DNA of 64,000 bases, taken from Anaerolineae bacterium. Lineage in GTDB: Bacteria; Chloroflexota; Anaerolineae; Anaerolineales; Anaerolineaceae. The notes below the pieces were generated by a model, which made no database searches, was not told the origin of the DNA, and saw only the letters and a list, made by a program, of their open reading frames with translations. Shown here one piece after another: positions 1 to 8,209 of this stretch. Both the position numbers and the translations under genes were made by a program. The stretch lies in NCBI GenBank assembly GCA_013178185.1, contig JABLXC010000032.1, positions 1 to 64,000 on the forward strand, given 5' to 3'. The first letter of the stretch is position 1. Each line of letters begins with the position of its first letter.

Positions 1-78
1 CCATAAGCCTGCACCCAACCATCCCTGGCGTTCACCCATATCTACTCGTAACCCTACTAAAGCTGCTCCCTGAAAGGG

Positions 79-120
79 GACATTCTAACTTTGGCAGTTT
101 GGGTGACATTTTAACTTTGG
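79..120. repeat. Pair of 16-bp direct repeats abutting the hisS 3' end
   Basis: The sequence GACATTCTAACTTTGG (79-94) recurs with one mismatch at 105-120, giving a 26-bp period. The second copy supplies the last codons and the stop codon of hisS. Short tandem terminal repeats of this kind are seen at the ends of some IS families (IS21-like ends are one example), so this may be the edge of an insertion sequence lying to the left of the window. No transposase is visible here, so that origin is only inference. Confidence 0.4.
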
Positions 121-1388
121 GCTAACAGCATTTTTTGGAGTTCGGCGCCAAGCCGATCTCTCGCAACAGTCTGTTGTGTGCGTTTAGCCAGGTCTTTGAT
201 TGTGACTACCCCAGCTTTTTTTTCGTCCGGCCCGCAAATCAGCGCAAAACGAGCGCCAATTCGATCTGCATACTTAAGCTGCTTGGGTAATTTGGCTGAT
301 TCCGGATAGCAGATAACAGCAATCCCAGCGCGACGAACCGCCGCAGAGATCGCAAAGGCATCAACCAGACTTTCATCATCGAACACGGTCACCAATACCT
401 CAGCCGGTGCTGTTGACAATCTGGGGAGTACGCCGTACTTCTCCATGATAACTGCAATCATCATATCACCCATGGCAAAGCCGACGCCAGGCAGCGACTC
501 TCCCCCCACATCTTCGACCAGGTTATCGTAATGCCCCCCCCCTAAAATCGCGCGCCCCCCTTTGCTGCGATCACGGGCTTCAAAAACTGTCCCGGTATAA
601 TAATCCAGTCCGCGAATCACCTGGGGGTCAAAGACAGCGTATTCTCGAACGCCCATCGCCTCTAAAATAGCGAACACCCTCTTCAGATGCTCGGATTTTT
701 GCCACAAATCAGGGTTGCCTAACATATCCTTCAACGCCCCCAATTGCGCAGTCGAAATGCCTGACGACAAGGCGTAATCATCCCAATCCTCAGGGGACAT
801 CTTATCACGCCGATCAATCAAACGGAAAGTTGCTTGCTTCAACTCCCCCTGGATTCCAATTGCTGCCAGTTGGCTGTCCATTAGCCGGCGGTCGTTCACA
901 AAAATGCCCACCTGAATAGGGGATAAACCGATTTGCTGAAAAAAACTGGCGCATACGGCAATCAATTCTGCATCGGCGTCGGTAGAACTGGCGCCGATCA
1001 AATCAATATTCCATTGAAAAAATTCTCGAGCGCGGCCTTTTTGAGGACGTTCATACCGAAAGAACGGCCCAAAGGACCACCAACGCAAAGGGATAACCAG
1101 CTCGTTCTGCCGTTGGGCAATCATTCGGGCCAGGGTAGGGGTTAGTTCCGGTCGTAATGTGATCAGGTCGCCACCGCGATCTGGAAACACAAAAGCTTGC
1201 TCCTTCACCAGTTCTTCCCCAGATTTTGCAGCATATAATTCGATTTTTTCAAGAATTGGCCCTTCATATTCTTGGTATCCAAAAGACTCAGAGACTTTTC
1301 GGATTGAGCTATAGAGCCAATTCCGAAAAGCCATCTGTTCTGGATAAAAATCGCGCGTGCCCTTAACCGCCTGGATTGTCGTTTTCAT
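111..1388 (-). CDS. hisS: Histidyl-tRNA synthetase
   Basis: Class II aminoacyl-tRNA synthetase that charges tRNA-His in the cytoplasm. The 425-residue product has the usual family length. Visible signatures are the N-terminal KGTRDFYP stretch, the TLRPELTP strand near residue 80, the motif-2 type FRYERPQKGR near residue 112, the histidine-binding RGLDYYTGTVFE near residue 258 and GGHYDNL further on. A C-terminal anticodon-binding domain follows. The start ATG at 1388 fits the conserved N-terminus. The last three residues and the stop lie inside a copy of the repeat at 79-120, so the natural C-terminus may have been slightly altered by an insertion. No T-box leader is visible upstream. Confidence 0.96.
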   Translation of the reverse strand: MKTTIQAVKGTRDFYPEQMAFRNWLYSSIRKVSESFGYQEYEGPILEKIELYAAKSGEELVKEQAFVFPDRGGDLITLRPELTPTLARMIAQRQNELVIPLRWWSFGPFFRYERPQKGRAREFFQWNIDLIGASSTDADAELIAVCASFFQQIGLSPIQVGIFVNDRRLMDSQLAAIGIQGELKQATFRLIDRRDKMSPEDWDDYALSSGISTAQLGALKDMLGNPDLWQKSEHLKRVFAILEAMGVREYAVFDPQVIRGLDYYTGTVFEARDRSKGGRAILGGGHYDNLVEDVGGESLPGVGFAMGDMMIAVIMEKYGVLPRLSTAPAEVLVTVFDDESLVDAFAISAAVRRAGIAVICYPESAKLPKQLKYADRIGARFALICGPDEKKAGVVTIKDLAKRTQQTVARDRLGAELQKMLLAQS

Positions 1389-1526
1389 TTTCTCGGTCCG
1401 TCGTCACAAAATATCGCAAGTATTCTAACATAGAAAAATCAGGGAACAGCCAATTCCCTTCTAACAAATAAACTTCACAAAAATTCATCTGCAAGACGAG
1501 AAACCGACGTAAAAGTCACATCGAAT

Positions 1527-1542
1527 AGTGATAAAAATCACA
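1527..1542. promoter_or_regulatory. CRP/FNR-type palindrome upstream of the DRTGG gene
   Basis: AGTGATAAAAATCACA contains GTGA-N6-TCAC with symmetric arms, the form bound by CRP/FNR-family regulators. It lies about 90 bp upstream of the first gene of the hydrogenase locus, in the 240-bp gap between divergent hisS and that gene. A second site with the same spacing lies at 4160-4175. The regulator itself is not in the window. The rest of the gap is AT-rich, and I see no clear -35/-10 pair in it. Confidence 0.5.
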
Positions 1543-1628
1543 AGACTCGGTTCTTAAGTCCATTACCTTTGAGATAAGATAAGGTAAAATAACACTGTTA
1601 CATATTTCAATTTCTATACCAGGTATGC

Positions 1629-2006
1629 ATGGACGTTTCTCAATTAATTGGTTTGGTCAATGGTAAGCTGCTCAATCCAGGTGCGGATCTCACCCGTGAA
1701 ATCAAAGGGGGATGTGGAGCAGATCTCATGAGTGATGTTCTGGCGTCAATTCAACCAGAAGCCGTGCTGCTGACAGGTCTGTGCAACCCTCAAGTTGTCC
1801 GGACAGCTCAGATGTCCGATGTTTCTGCAATCGTTATCGTAAGAGGGAAAACACCCCCTCAGGAAACAGTTGACCTTGCCAACCAGGAAAAAATTGCTCT
1901 GATCTCTTCCCCATTCGGAATGTTTGAACTATGCGGTCGCTTGTACCAGGCTGGATTAACCAGTTTAGAGCGTTCCGTGACGGACGGCCCAAGCGAGATG
2001 GAATAA
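1629..2006 (+). CDS. DRTGG domain protein
   Basis: A 125-residue protein resembling stand-alone DRTGG domains (the domain named from phosphotransacetylase-type proteins), with the typical pattern of a core helix, a VLLTG strand and a C-terminal GRLYQAGL segment. The molecular function of stand-alone DRTGG proteins is not established, and a regulatory or ligand-sensing role is usually assumed. It is the first gene of a plus-strand series leading into the NADH-linked hydrogenase genes, and a second DRTGG-like protein (3012-3365) follows the CBS/ATPase gene. The start ATG at 1629 is preceded by a weak CAGG. Confidence 0.75.
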   Translation: MDVSQLIGLVNGKLLNPGADLTREIKGGCGADLMSDVLASIQPEAVLLTGLCNPQVVRTAQMSDVSAIVIVRGKTPPQETVDLANQEKIALISSPFGMFELCGRLYQAGLTSLERSVTDGPSEME

Positions 2007-2017
2007 TTTAGGTTTGC

Positions 2018-3031
2018 ATGAGCGAAAAAGACACACCCAAGACTATTCTGGTGGACGATCGCGTTGCAGAAACGATTACGCGCGTCGAAGAGCTGGCCTA
2101 CGAACTTAAAATTCGCGAGGTCATGACGAGCAACGTCCAAACACTGGAACCGGAAATGAAGATGAGAGACGTGGTCGAACTTTTCCGGCAGCGACGCATC
2201 TCAGGCGCCCCCGTTAAAAAAGGCGAGGAACTAATCGGCATCTTGAGCATCGAAGACTTGATCCGTTGTCTGGTAGCCAATGACATGGATTCACCAGTCA
2301 GCCGGTATATGACTGCAAAAATTTATACAATTAAAGGAACCGATCCAGTCGTCGAAGCCCTAAAAGCATTTGTGAACACACATGTAGGACGATTACCGGT
2401 TGTGGATGAACATGGCGTCATGGAAGGCATCATTACAAAAGGGGATGTGACGCGCGGTTTACTAAAAGCCTTGCAGCGCAGCATTCAAGAAGAAGAGTTA
2501 AAAACTTATCGCGCCAGCCATCTGTTCGAGGATATTGAATCGAACCGTACCAGCCTGATTTTGCGCTATAACATCAAACCTCGTGATTTTACCCATGGCG
2601 GCGCCGCCTCCAGCAACATCAAGCGTGCTCTCCTACGAATGGGCGCCAGTCCGCAAATTGCTCGCCGTTGTGGTATTGCCGCGTACGAAGCGGAGATGAA
2701 TCTGATCATTCATACAACCAATGGGGGCACCATGCGCGTAGAAATCGAACCTCACCGCATCTCCTTTGAGGTAGTTGACGACGGCCCAGGCATCCCAGAT
2801 GTTGACTTGGCAATGAAACCGGGTTATTCCACCGCCAATGACGACGTGCGAGAACTTGGTTTTGGAGCTGGGATGGGATTGGCGAATATTGCCCGCTGCG
2901 TGGATGCCATGACCCTTGAATCAGTTGTTGGTAGAGGCACGCGATTGAAAATGAAAATCTTTCTTGAATCGGAAGCTGTAGGAGAAGGTTATTCTGGAAA
3001 AAAGGAGACCAGTGAGCGTGATAACTCTTGA
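2018..3031 (+). CDS. CBS-domain pair fused to a GHKL-type ATPase domain
   Basis: This 337-residue protein has two CBS domains (about residues 30-150, each with the GILSIEDL or GIITKGDV type strand) followed by a histidine-kinase-like ATPase domain of the anti-sigma-factor/serine-kinase kind (about 180-320). The ATP site is visible as VVDDGPGIPD and the glycine-rich GAGMGLANI segment. CBS pairs commonly bind adenine nucleotides, so the likely role is energy- or nucleotide-responsive signalling. No histidine phospho-acceptor (DHp) domain is evident, so it is probably not a classical sensor kinase. It lies 11 bp after the DRTGG gene, and its end overlaps the next gene by 20 bp, indicating co-transcription. 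Confidence 0.82.
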   Translation: MSEKDTPKTILVDDRVAETITRVEELAYELKIREVMTSNVQTLEPEMKMRDVVELFRQRRISGAPVKKGEELIGILSIEDLIRCLVANDMDSPVSRYMTAKIYTIKGTDPVVEALKAFVNTHVGRLPVVDEHGVMEGIITKGDVTRGLLKALQRSIQEEELKTYRASHLFEDIESNRTSLILRYNIKPRDFTHGGAASSNIKRALLRMGASPQIARRCGIAAYEAEMNLIIHTTNGGTMRVEIEPHRISFEVVDDGPGIPDVDLAMKPGYSTANDDVRELGFGAGMGLANIARCVDAMTLESVVGRGTRLKMKIFLESEAVGEGYSGKKETSERDNS

Positions 3032-3365
3032 TCAGATCATCATGAAGTTGGATTTGACCCTCCTCACCAGCGAAAAAGATTTCGCTTCTATATCACCCAC
3101 ATATGGTTACACCTCTGACTTGTTAAGTTGCGTCATGTCCGGCGCGAAAAATCAGGGGCTTTGGATCACATTACAGGCGCATAATAATATCGTGGCTGTG
3201 GCAGCCCTGCTGGAATTGGTAGCTGTGATTATTACCGAAGGGGCCATGCCAGATGAATCAACCATTGCCAAAGCTAATGAACAAGGGATTACCTTGCTAT
3301 CAACACAACAGAATTCCTTTTACGTGGCCGGGAAATTGTGGGAATTGGGACTGCGAGATGCTTGA
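3012..3365 (+). CDS. Second DRTGG-like small protein
   Basis: A 117-residue protein that overlaps the CBS/ATPase gene by 20 bp. It begins with GTG at 3012, 4 bp after GGAG, and a second GTG at 3018 is possible. It resembles the 125-residue protein at 1629-2006 in length and in its C-terminal pattern (a FYVAGKLWELGL ending against GRLYQAGL), so it is probably a diverged DRTGG or kinase-HPr-related domain. The two DRTGG proteins flanking an ATPase suggest a small regulatory assembly. Its biochemical function is unknown. Confidence 0.7.
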   Translation: MSVITLDQIIMKLDLTLLTSEKDFASISPTYGYTSDLLSCVMSGAKNQGLWITLQAHNNIVAVAALLELVAVIITEGAMPDESTIAKANEQGITLLSTQQNSFYVAGKLWELGLRDA

Positions 3366-3404
3366 ACGTGAAATCTGAAAAATGGGTATTCCAGGAGAAA
3401 CCAG

Positions 3405-4145
3405 GTGAAAACGTATCGCGCTGAGCTTCATGTGCATACGGTTCTTTCGCCTTGCGCTCAGATTGAGATGATCCCCCCCCTCATAGTCCGGGAAGCGCTC
3501 GAACTCGGCATTCAGCTCATTGCGATCACAGATCACAACGCCACGAAAAACATTGCAGCGGTTCAAAAGGCAGCTGCCAGCACAGATTTAACCGTGTTGC
3601 CAGGGATGGAACTTCAAACCCGAGAAGAAGTCCATATTCTTTGCCTTTTCGATACGTTAGAGCAAGCTCAGGCATTTCAAAAAGAGGTAGATCTGGCGTT
3701 GCCAGAAATCTCCAACCGACCCGATTTTTTTGGCGAACAATTTATTGTGGATGAGACCGGCGATTTTATTCAGAGCGAAGACCGCCTGTTAATTACCTCA
3801 ACACGCTTGACCCTTCGCCAGGCTTGGGAAAAAGTTGATCGCCTTGGAGGGCTCTTTATCCCGGCGCACGTCAACCGTAAAACATTTGGTCTCATCGAAA
3901 ACCTGGGACTGGTGCCTGAGGATATTCCCATCCTGGCATTAGAGATATCGCGCCATACCACTCCTGACCGAGCAGTGGTAGAATTCCCTCAGATTAGAGG
4001 ATACCCACTGATTCAGAACGGCGATGTTCATGGGCTGGATGAATTCTTGGGATCAAATGAATATCAAATGGAACAACCAACAATAGCAGAGCTTCGCCTG
4101 GCAATTGAAGGAAAGGAAAACCGCTCAATGACATTTCGTACCTAA
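3405..4145 (+). CDS. PHP-domain metal-dependent phosphoesterase
   Basis: A 246-residue PHP family protein. The metal-binding motifs are visible in order: ELHVHT (residues 5-10), ITDHN near 45, the PGMEL strand near 67, HVNRK near 155 and GDVHG near 210. The family hydrolyses phosphoester substrates such as nucleotides or sugar phosphates using two or three metal ions. The start is GTG at 3405, with AGGAGA 6 bp upstream. It closes the regulatory series that precedes the hydrogenase genes. PHP proteins in this neighbourhood may turn over a nucleotide signal, but the substrate is not shown by the sequence. Confidence 0.85.
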   Translation: MKTYRAELHVHTVLSPCAQIEMIPPLIVREALELGIQLIAITDHNATKNIAAVQKAAASTDLTVLPGMELQTREEVHILCLFDTLEQAQAFQKEVDLALPEISNRPDFFGEQFIVDETGDFIQSEDRLLITSTRLTLRQAWEKVDRLGGLFIPAHVNRKTFGLIENLGLVPEDIPILALEISRHTTPDRAVVEFPQIRGYPLIQNGDVHGLDEFLGSNEYQMEQPTIAELRLAIEGKENRSMTFRT

Positions 4146-4159
4146 AAAAGCATTTATTT

Positions 4160-4175
4160 CGTGAGAAATTTCACG
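4160..4175. promoter_or_regulatory. CRP/FNR-type palindrome upstream of the hydrogenase operon
   Basis: CGTGAGAAATTTCACG is a perfect-arm palindrome of the form GTGA-N6-TCAC, centred near 4167.5. It lies about 130 bp before the first NuoE-like gene and matches the spacing of the site at 1527-1542. The family (CRP/FNR) is inferred from the motif alone. An oxygen- or redox-responsive FNR-like protein would make sense for a hydrogenase, but the sequence does not prove it. Confidence 0.55.
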
Positions 4176-4208
4176 ATAACTCTCGTATAGATAAGTGACA
4201 TTTGATAT

Positions 4209-4238
4209 TTGACCGATTTACTCAGTATTTGTTAAACT
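4209..4238 (+). promoter_or_regulatory. Candidate sigma-70 promoter of the hydrogenase operon
   Basis: TTGACC (4209-4214) and TAAACT (4233-4238) are separated by 18 bp. A start near 4245 would put the palindrome at 4160-4175 about 77 bp upstream, a position compatible with activation. The -10 matches the consensus at only four of six bases. Confidence 0.4.
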
Positions 4239-4298
4239 TCAAGCGGTTATGCTAAGAAATTCTTACTAATATCATCAAATTTGACAAGAGGTACACGG

Positions 4299-4835
4299 AT
4301 GTTGAAGTTCTTAGAAAGCGTTCCTGCAAACGACCCAGTCGCAAAACCAGAGCAAAGGCAGATCATTGACCGTATCCTGAATGAAAACAAGAATCTTCCT
4401 GGCGGATTAATGGTGATCTTAAACGAATTGCAAAATCAGATTGGCTTCGTCTCACCCTCCATGCAACAATATGTGGCCTATAGAATGCGCATCCCCGTCA
4501 GCACCGTCCATGGCGTTGTTTCCTTCTACTCTTTCTTTACTACCACCCCACGTGGGCGCCATACCATTAAGTTTTGCATGGGAACGGCTTGTTACGTGGG
4601 CGGCGTGCCTCAATTGATCGAAAAAGCAAAACAAATTCTTGGCGTTGACCCTGGGCAGACTACTCCCGATGGCAATATTACCGTTGAGCTCTGCCGCTGT
4701 GTCGGTGCCTGCAGCCAGGCGCCGGTTGTCGTGGTGGACGAAGAAATTCATGGTCGGGTTCGCCCCAATAAGTTCCCACAAATCCTCCGGACTGTCCAGG
4801 ATAAAGAAAAACAAATTTCCGAGCAGGCAGCTTGA
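4299..4835 (+). CDS. NuoE-like thioredoxin-fold [2Fe-2S] subunit (first copy)
   Basis: A 178-residue subunit of the NuoE/HoxE/HydC family, part of the NAD(P)H-oxidising module of the hydrogenase. An N-terminal helical bundle is followed by a thioredoxin-like domain with all four cluster ligands: FCMGTAC (C-x4-C) and CRCVGAC (C-x3-C). The ATG at 4299 is preferred over an upstream in-frame TTG at 4281 because AAGAGG lies 7 bp before it. It overlaps the following ATPase gene by 4 bp. A second NuoE-like gene lies at 7721-8200, which is unusual for a single complex. Confidence 0.9.
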   Translation: MLKFLESVPANDPVAKPEQRQIIDRILNENKNLPGGLMVILNELQNQIGFVSPSMQQYVAYRMRIPVSTVHGVVSFYSFFTTTPRGRHTIKFCMGTACYVGGVPQLIEKAKQILGVDPGQTTPDGNITVELCRCVGACSQAPVVVVDEEIHGRVRPNKFPQILRTVQDKEKQISEQAA

Positions 4836-5386
4836 GAGAACTGGCTCTTCACCTTCTGGATATCGCCGAAAACAGTATCTCTGCTGGTTCAAAAAACATT
4901 CGCATTGAGGTGATAGAGGATATTCAGAATGATCGTTTAAAAATGGTTGTCCAGGATGATGGGAAAGGGATGGATGCAGAAACGCTGGCAACGATTACCG
5001 ACCCATTTGTCACCAGCAGGACAACCAGGAAAGTCGGGCTTGGCATTCCGCTGCTGAAAGCAGCAGCCGAAGCATGCAACGGGTCCTTAAAAATTGAATC
5101 GGCATCAGGCAAAGGCACTCGCGTAGAAGTGGAATTTCAACGAAGCCATATTGACCGCATGCCATTGGGCGATCTGGTAAATACGATGATGACCCTCATT
5201 ATTGGATCACCTGAAGTTCATTGGCGCTTCAAATATCAGGTGAATACAGAGACGTTCGAGTTCGACGACGAACCGATCAAGGAGCATCTCGAAGGAGTTC
5301 CCCTCAGCGAGCCTGCGGTGCTGAGCTTTATCAGAGAATATTTAGAAGACGGTATCGCCGGCATTAAACCGGCTGCCGAATATTGA
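4832..5386 (+). CDS. Stand-alone GHKL ATPase-domain protein
   Basis: A 184-residue protein consisting essentially of a histidine-kinase-like ATPase domain: an N-box DIAENSISAG near residues 10-19, DDGKGMD near 48 and GLGIPLLK near 70. There is no sensor, no DHp domain and no transmembrane segment. It starts with TTG in a TTGA overlap with the NuoE-like gene, so translation is probably coupled. Such proteins occur beside NADH-linked hydrogenase subunits in anaerobes, where their role is unknown. It may act with the CBS/ATPase and PHP proteins in regulation. It also carries a poorly recognised C-terminal segment of about 70 residues. Confidence 0.8.
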   Translation: MRELALHLLDIAENSISAGSKNIRIEVIEDIQNDRLKMVVQDDGKGMDAETLATITDPFVTSRTTRKVGLGIPLLKAAAEACNGSLKIESASGKGTRVEVEFQRSHIDRMPLGDLVNTMMTLIIGSPEVHWRFKYQVNTETFEFDDEPIKEHLEGVPLSEPAVLSFIREYLEDGIAGIKPAAEY

Positions 5387-5420
5387 AATTAAGCATCATA
5401 TTTTTGATGGAGAGGGAAAA

Positions 5421-5789
5421 ATGAATAAGGTTAAGTCAATTGAAGATCTAAAACGTATCCGCGAAGAAGCATTAAAGAAACGGGATGCTAAAACATTGAG
5501 CGGGCAGAAACAAATTATTGTCGGCATGGGCACTGTTGGTATCGCTGCTGGCGCGCGTGACACCCTTAAGGCAATACTAAATTTTATCGAAAACGAAAAG
5601 TTAAGCGATATCGTTGTTCGCCAGACCGGGAACATCGGCTGGGATTCCCATGAACCAATCGTTCAGGTCATCATTGGCGAAGTTGAGAAAGTTACTTATG
5701 GGAAAGTTACTCCGGAAATTGCAGTAAAGATCTTGAAAGAACACGTCGTTGGTGGAAAGATCGTTAAAGAATACGTAATCGAGGCCTAA
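5421..5789 (+). CDS. Ferredoxin-fold protein that has lost all cluster cysteines
   Basis: The 122-residue product matches the stand-alone thioredoxin-like (2Fe-2S) ferredoxin domain proteins found in hydrogenase and NADH-dehydrogenase operons: VGMGTVGIAAGARDTL near residue 35 and a TGNIGWDSHEP stretch near 72. In iron-sulfur members these positions hold cysteines (GTCGIAAGAR and TGCIG-x-C types). Here the protein contains no cysteine at all, so it cannot bind a cysteine-ligated cluster. It therefore probably has a structural or assembly role. The start is ATG 5421, with a GAGAGGG ribosome site. It lies between the ATPase gene and the first NuoF-like gene. Confidence 0.8.
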   Translation: MNKVKSIEDLKRIREEALKKRDAKTLSGQKQIIVGMGTVGIAAGARDTLKAILNFIENEKLSDIVVRQTGNIGWDSHEPIVQVIIGEVEKVTYGKVTPEIAVKILKEHVVGGKIVKEYVIEA

Positions 5790-5854
5790 CCTCATCAATT
5801 CGGCAAATTATCGCTGGAAAATACAGCACAGCGTATTCTTAAGAAAGGTTAAAC

Positions 5855-7639
5855 ATGGCGTTCTATCGTTCTCACATACTGGTATCTGTAGATCCTAAAT
5901 GTCTTAAAAAAGGCGCCCACGAAATCCTTGATGCATTACAGGATGAGCTTGTAGCCAATGGTTTAGTGGATGAAGTTCAGGTTTTAGAGACCTCACGGAT
6001 CGGAGATCCCGACCTGCACGCTCCAGATCTGATGGTTTACCCTGACGGCGTACACTATGCCAATCTATCGGTGGATGATATCCCATTCCTGGTAGAAGAA
6101 CATTTCCTAAAAGGGAGAATCGTAGAAAAACTCAAAGCGCGCGAGCGGTTGGTGTCAGATGAAGAACTCAGCGCTCCCAAATCCAAGGAAGTCCGGGTGG
6201 TGCTGAGAAACTGCGGCAAAATTGACCCCAATAACATCGAAGAATACATCGCTGAAGATGGTTACATGGCGCTGGCAAAAGCATTGACTGAAATGACCCC
6301 AGAAACCGTTATTGATACCGTCATGCAGTCAGGTCTGCGCGGACGGGGCGGCGCCGGCTTCCTGACCGCTCAAAAATGGAAGCTCACCCGGCAGGTACCA
6401 GAAAAAATTAAGTATGTCGGATGCAATGCGGATGAGGGCGATCCTGGCGCGTTTATGAATCGCCGCGTTTTGGAAAGCGATCCCCACGCCGTGGTCGAAG
6501 GGATGACGATTGCAGCCTACGCAATCGGAGCGTCACGCGGCTACATATACTGCCGCGCCGAATATCCGCTAGCGGTCAAAACCCTGAATATTGCAATCAT
6601 GCAAGCCCGCGAGTTTGGTTTCCTGGGTAAAAATATCATGGGAACCGATTTCTCCTTTGACCTCGAAGTCCGTATGGGGGCTGGCGCCTTTGTGTGCGGA
6701 GAAGAAACCGCCTTGATGAGTTCCATTGAAGGAAAACGAGGAGAACCCCGCCCGCGTCCTCCTTTCCCCTCTGTCAAGGGATTATGGGGCAAACCGACCA
6801 ATATCAACAACGTCGAAACCTACGCCAATGTTCCCCAAATTATTCTGAGAGGGCCGCAATGGTATGCCTCGATGGGTACCGAGAAGAGTAAAGGTACCAA
6901 AACTTTTGCGATGGCTGGTGATGTTAAGAATACCGGTTTGATTGAAGTGCCGTTTGGTATTACGCTTCGTGAGATCGTTTATGACATTGGTGGTGGTATT
7001 AAGGATGACAAAGGCTTCAAGGCCATCCAAACGGGTGGTCCTATGGGCGGTTTCATCCCTGCAGAATATCTCGATCTGCCGGTAGATTATGAGGCGCTTG
7101 CTTCCGTCGGATCCATCATGGGCTCGGGCGGCATGATTGTCGTGGACGACGAAACCTGTATGGTAGATATGGCGCGCTTCTTCATGGAGTTCACTCAGGA
7201 CGAAAGCTGCGGAAAGTGCGTCCCTTGTCGCGTTGGCACCCGCCGACTGTTGGAGATCCTCACCCGCATTTGCGAAGGAAAAGGTCAGGATGGCGACATC
7301 GAGCGTTTGGAAGAGCTCTCCGAGGAAATCCGGGCTGCCAGTCTTTGTGGGCTTGGCCAGGGCGCTCCCAACCCGGTCATCACCGCGCTCAAGTACTTCC
7401 GCCAGGAGTACGAAGCACATATCTATGAAAAACGTTGCCCGGCAAAAGTCTGCCGCGCTCTGATCACCTATGAGATCATTGATGGAGTCTGCACAGGCTG
7501 CACAGTCTGCGCTCGCAACTGCCCCGTCAATGCAATCAGTGGTGAACGCCGCCAGACTCACATCATCGACCCGGATACCTGCATCCGCTGCGGTATTTGT
7601 ATGCAGGTTTGCAACTTCAACGCCATCCGAATCAACTAG
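5855..7639 (+). CDS. NuoF-like flavoprotein with C-terminal 2x[4Fe-4S] domain (HydB type)
   Basis: A 594-residue NAD(P)H/FMN subunit. Domain order: a thioredoxin-like ferredoxin domain (1-95) retaining only one of the four cluster cysteines (Cys16), the FMN/NADH domain with GRGGAGF near 163 and NADEGDPGAF near 191, an SLBB segment, the N3-type cluster domain (ESCGKCVPCR near 448, final cysteine near 494), and a ferredoxin tail with CTGCTVCARNCP and CIRCGICMQVC. The NADEGDPGAF form and the ferredoxin tail are typical of HydB-type subunits of bifurcating enzymes rather than of complex I NuoF. A second, different NuoF-like gene lies downstream at 8210-9841. Confidence 0.92.
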   Translation: MAFYRSHILVSVDPKCLKKGAHEILDALQDELVANGLVDEVQVLETSRIGDPDLHAPDLMVYPDGVHYANLSVDDIPFLVEEHFLKGRIVEKLKARERLVSDEELSAPKSKEVRVVLRNCGKIDPNNIEEYIAEDGYMALAKALTEMTPETVIDTVMQSGLRGRGGAGFLTAQKWKLTRQVPEKIKYVGCNADEGDPGAFMNRRVLESDPHAVVEGMTIAAYAIGASRGYIYCRAEYPLAVKTLNIAIMQAREFGFLGKNIMGTDFSFDLEVRMGAGAFVCGEETALMSSIEGKRGEPRPRPPFPSVKGLWGKPTNINNVETYANVPQIILRGPQWYASMGTEKSKGTKTFAMAGDVKNTGLIEVPFGITLREIVYDIGGGIKDDKGFKAIQTGGPMGGFIPAEYLDLPVDYEALASVGSIMGSGGMIVVDDETCMVDMARFFMEFTQDESCGKCVPCRVGTRRLLEILTRICEGKGQDGDIERLEELSEEIRAASLCGLGQGAPNPVITALKYFRQEYEAHIYEKRCPAKVCRALITYEIIDGVCTGCTVCARNCPVNAISGERRQTHIIDPDTCIRCGICMQVCNFNAIRIN

Positions 7640-7720
7640 AGTAATAAAAAGGGAATATCACCTGTCCTGAAAAATCATCTAAGGGCGCTAAAAGCGTCGA
7701 AATAAAACTGGAGGAGGAAC

Positions 7721-8200
7721 ATGACAAATCATCCCTCGAATGGAAAGGCTGTGCTAGAGGCTGTAAGAACAGCGATAGACAAACATGGGAACAATCGGGA
7801 AGAATTAATTCCCATCCTTAATGATATCAACCACACAGTGGGCTACCTACCCAAAGAAGCATTGGAAGAAGTCAGCAGGCTTGTAAAAGTACCCAAGAGC
7901 CAGTTGTTTGCTGTTACTACCTTTTACCGGATGCTTTCAACCCGACCGCGCGGCCGCCATGTGATCCAGTTTTGTGAGAGCGCGCCCTGCCATGTCGCCG
8001 GCGGGCGAAAGGTTTGGGAAACGCTGTTAGATGAACTAAAAGTGAACCCTGAGGAAACCACCCCCGATGGGAAATGGACACTGATTACAGTAAGCTGCTT
8101 GGGGATTTGCGGCGTTGGCCCTGTCATTGTAATTGATGACGATATTTACGGGAATGTCGCACCGGAGCAGGTTCACGATATTTTAGCGAAGTATGACTAA
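7721..8200 (+). CDS. NuoE-like [2Fe-2S] subunit (second copy)
   Basis: A 159-residue NuoE/HoxE-family subunit with intact cluster ligands: FCESAPC (C-x4-C) near residue 85 and CLGIC (C-x3-C) near 126. A strong GGAGGAGG ribosome site precedes ATG 7721. It is a clear paralogue of the product of 4299-4835 and sits directly before the second NuoF-like gene with 9 bp between them, so it probably pairs with that subunit in electron transfer from NAD(P)H. Confidence 0.92.
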   Translation: MTNHPSNGKAVLEAVRTAIDKHGNNREELIPILNDINHTVGYLPKEALEEVSRLVKVPKSQLFAVTTFYRMLSTRPRGRHVIQFCESAPCHVAGGRKVWETLLDELKVNPEETTPDGKWTLITVSCLGICGVGPVIVIDDDIYGNVAPEQVHDILAKYD

Positions 8201-8209
8201 GAGGTGAAC

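Noticed and set aside
1389-1628. Possible T-box leader for hisS
   Set aside because: No T-box sequence or terminator/antiterminator pair is visible on the minus strand upstream of hisS.
6782-7561. Open frame of 259 codons on the minus strand
   Set aside because: Antisense to the first NuoF-like gene, with no recognisable domain or ribosome site.
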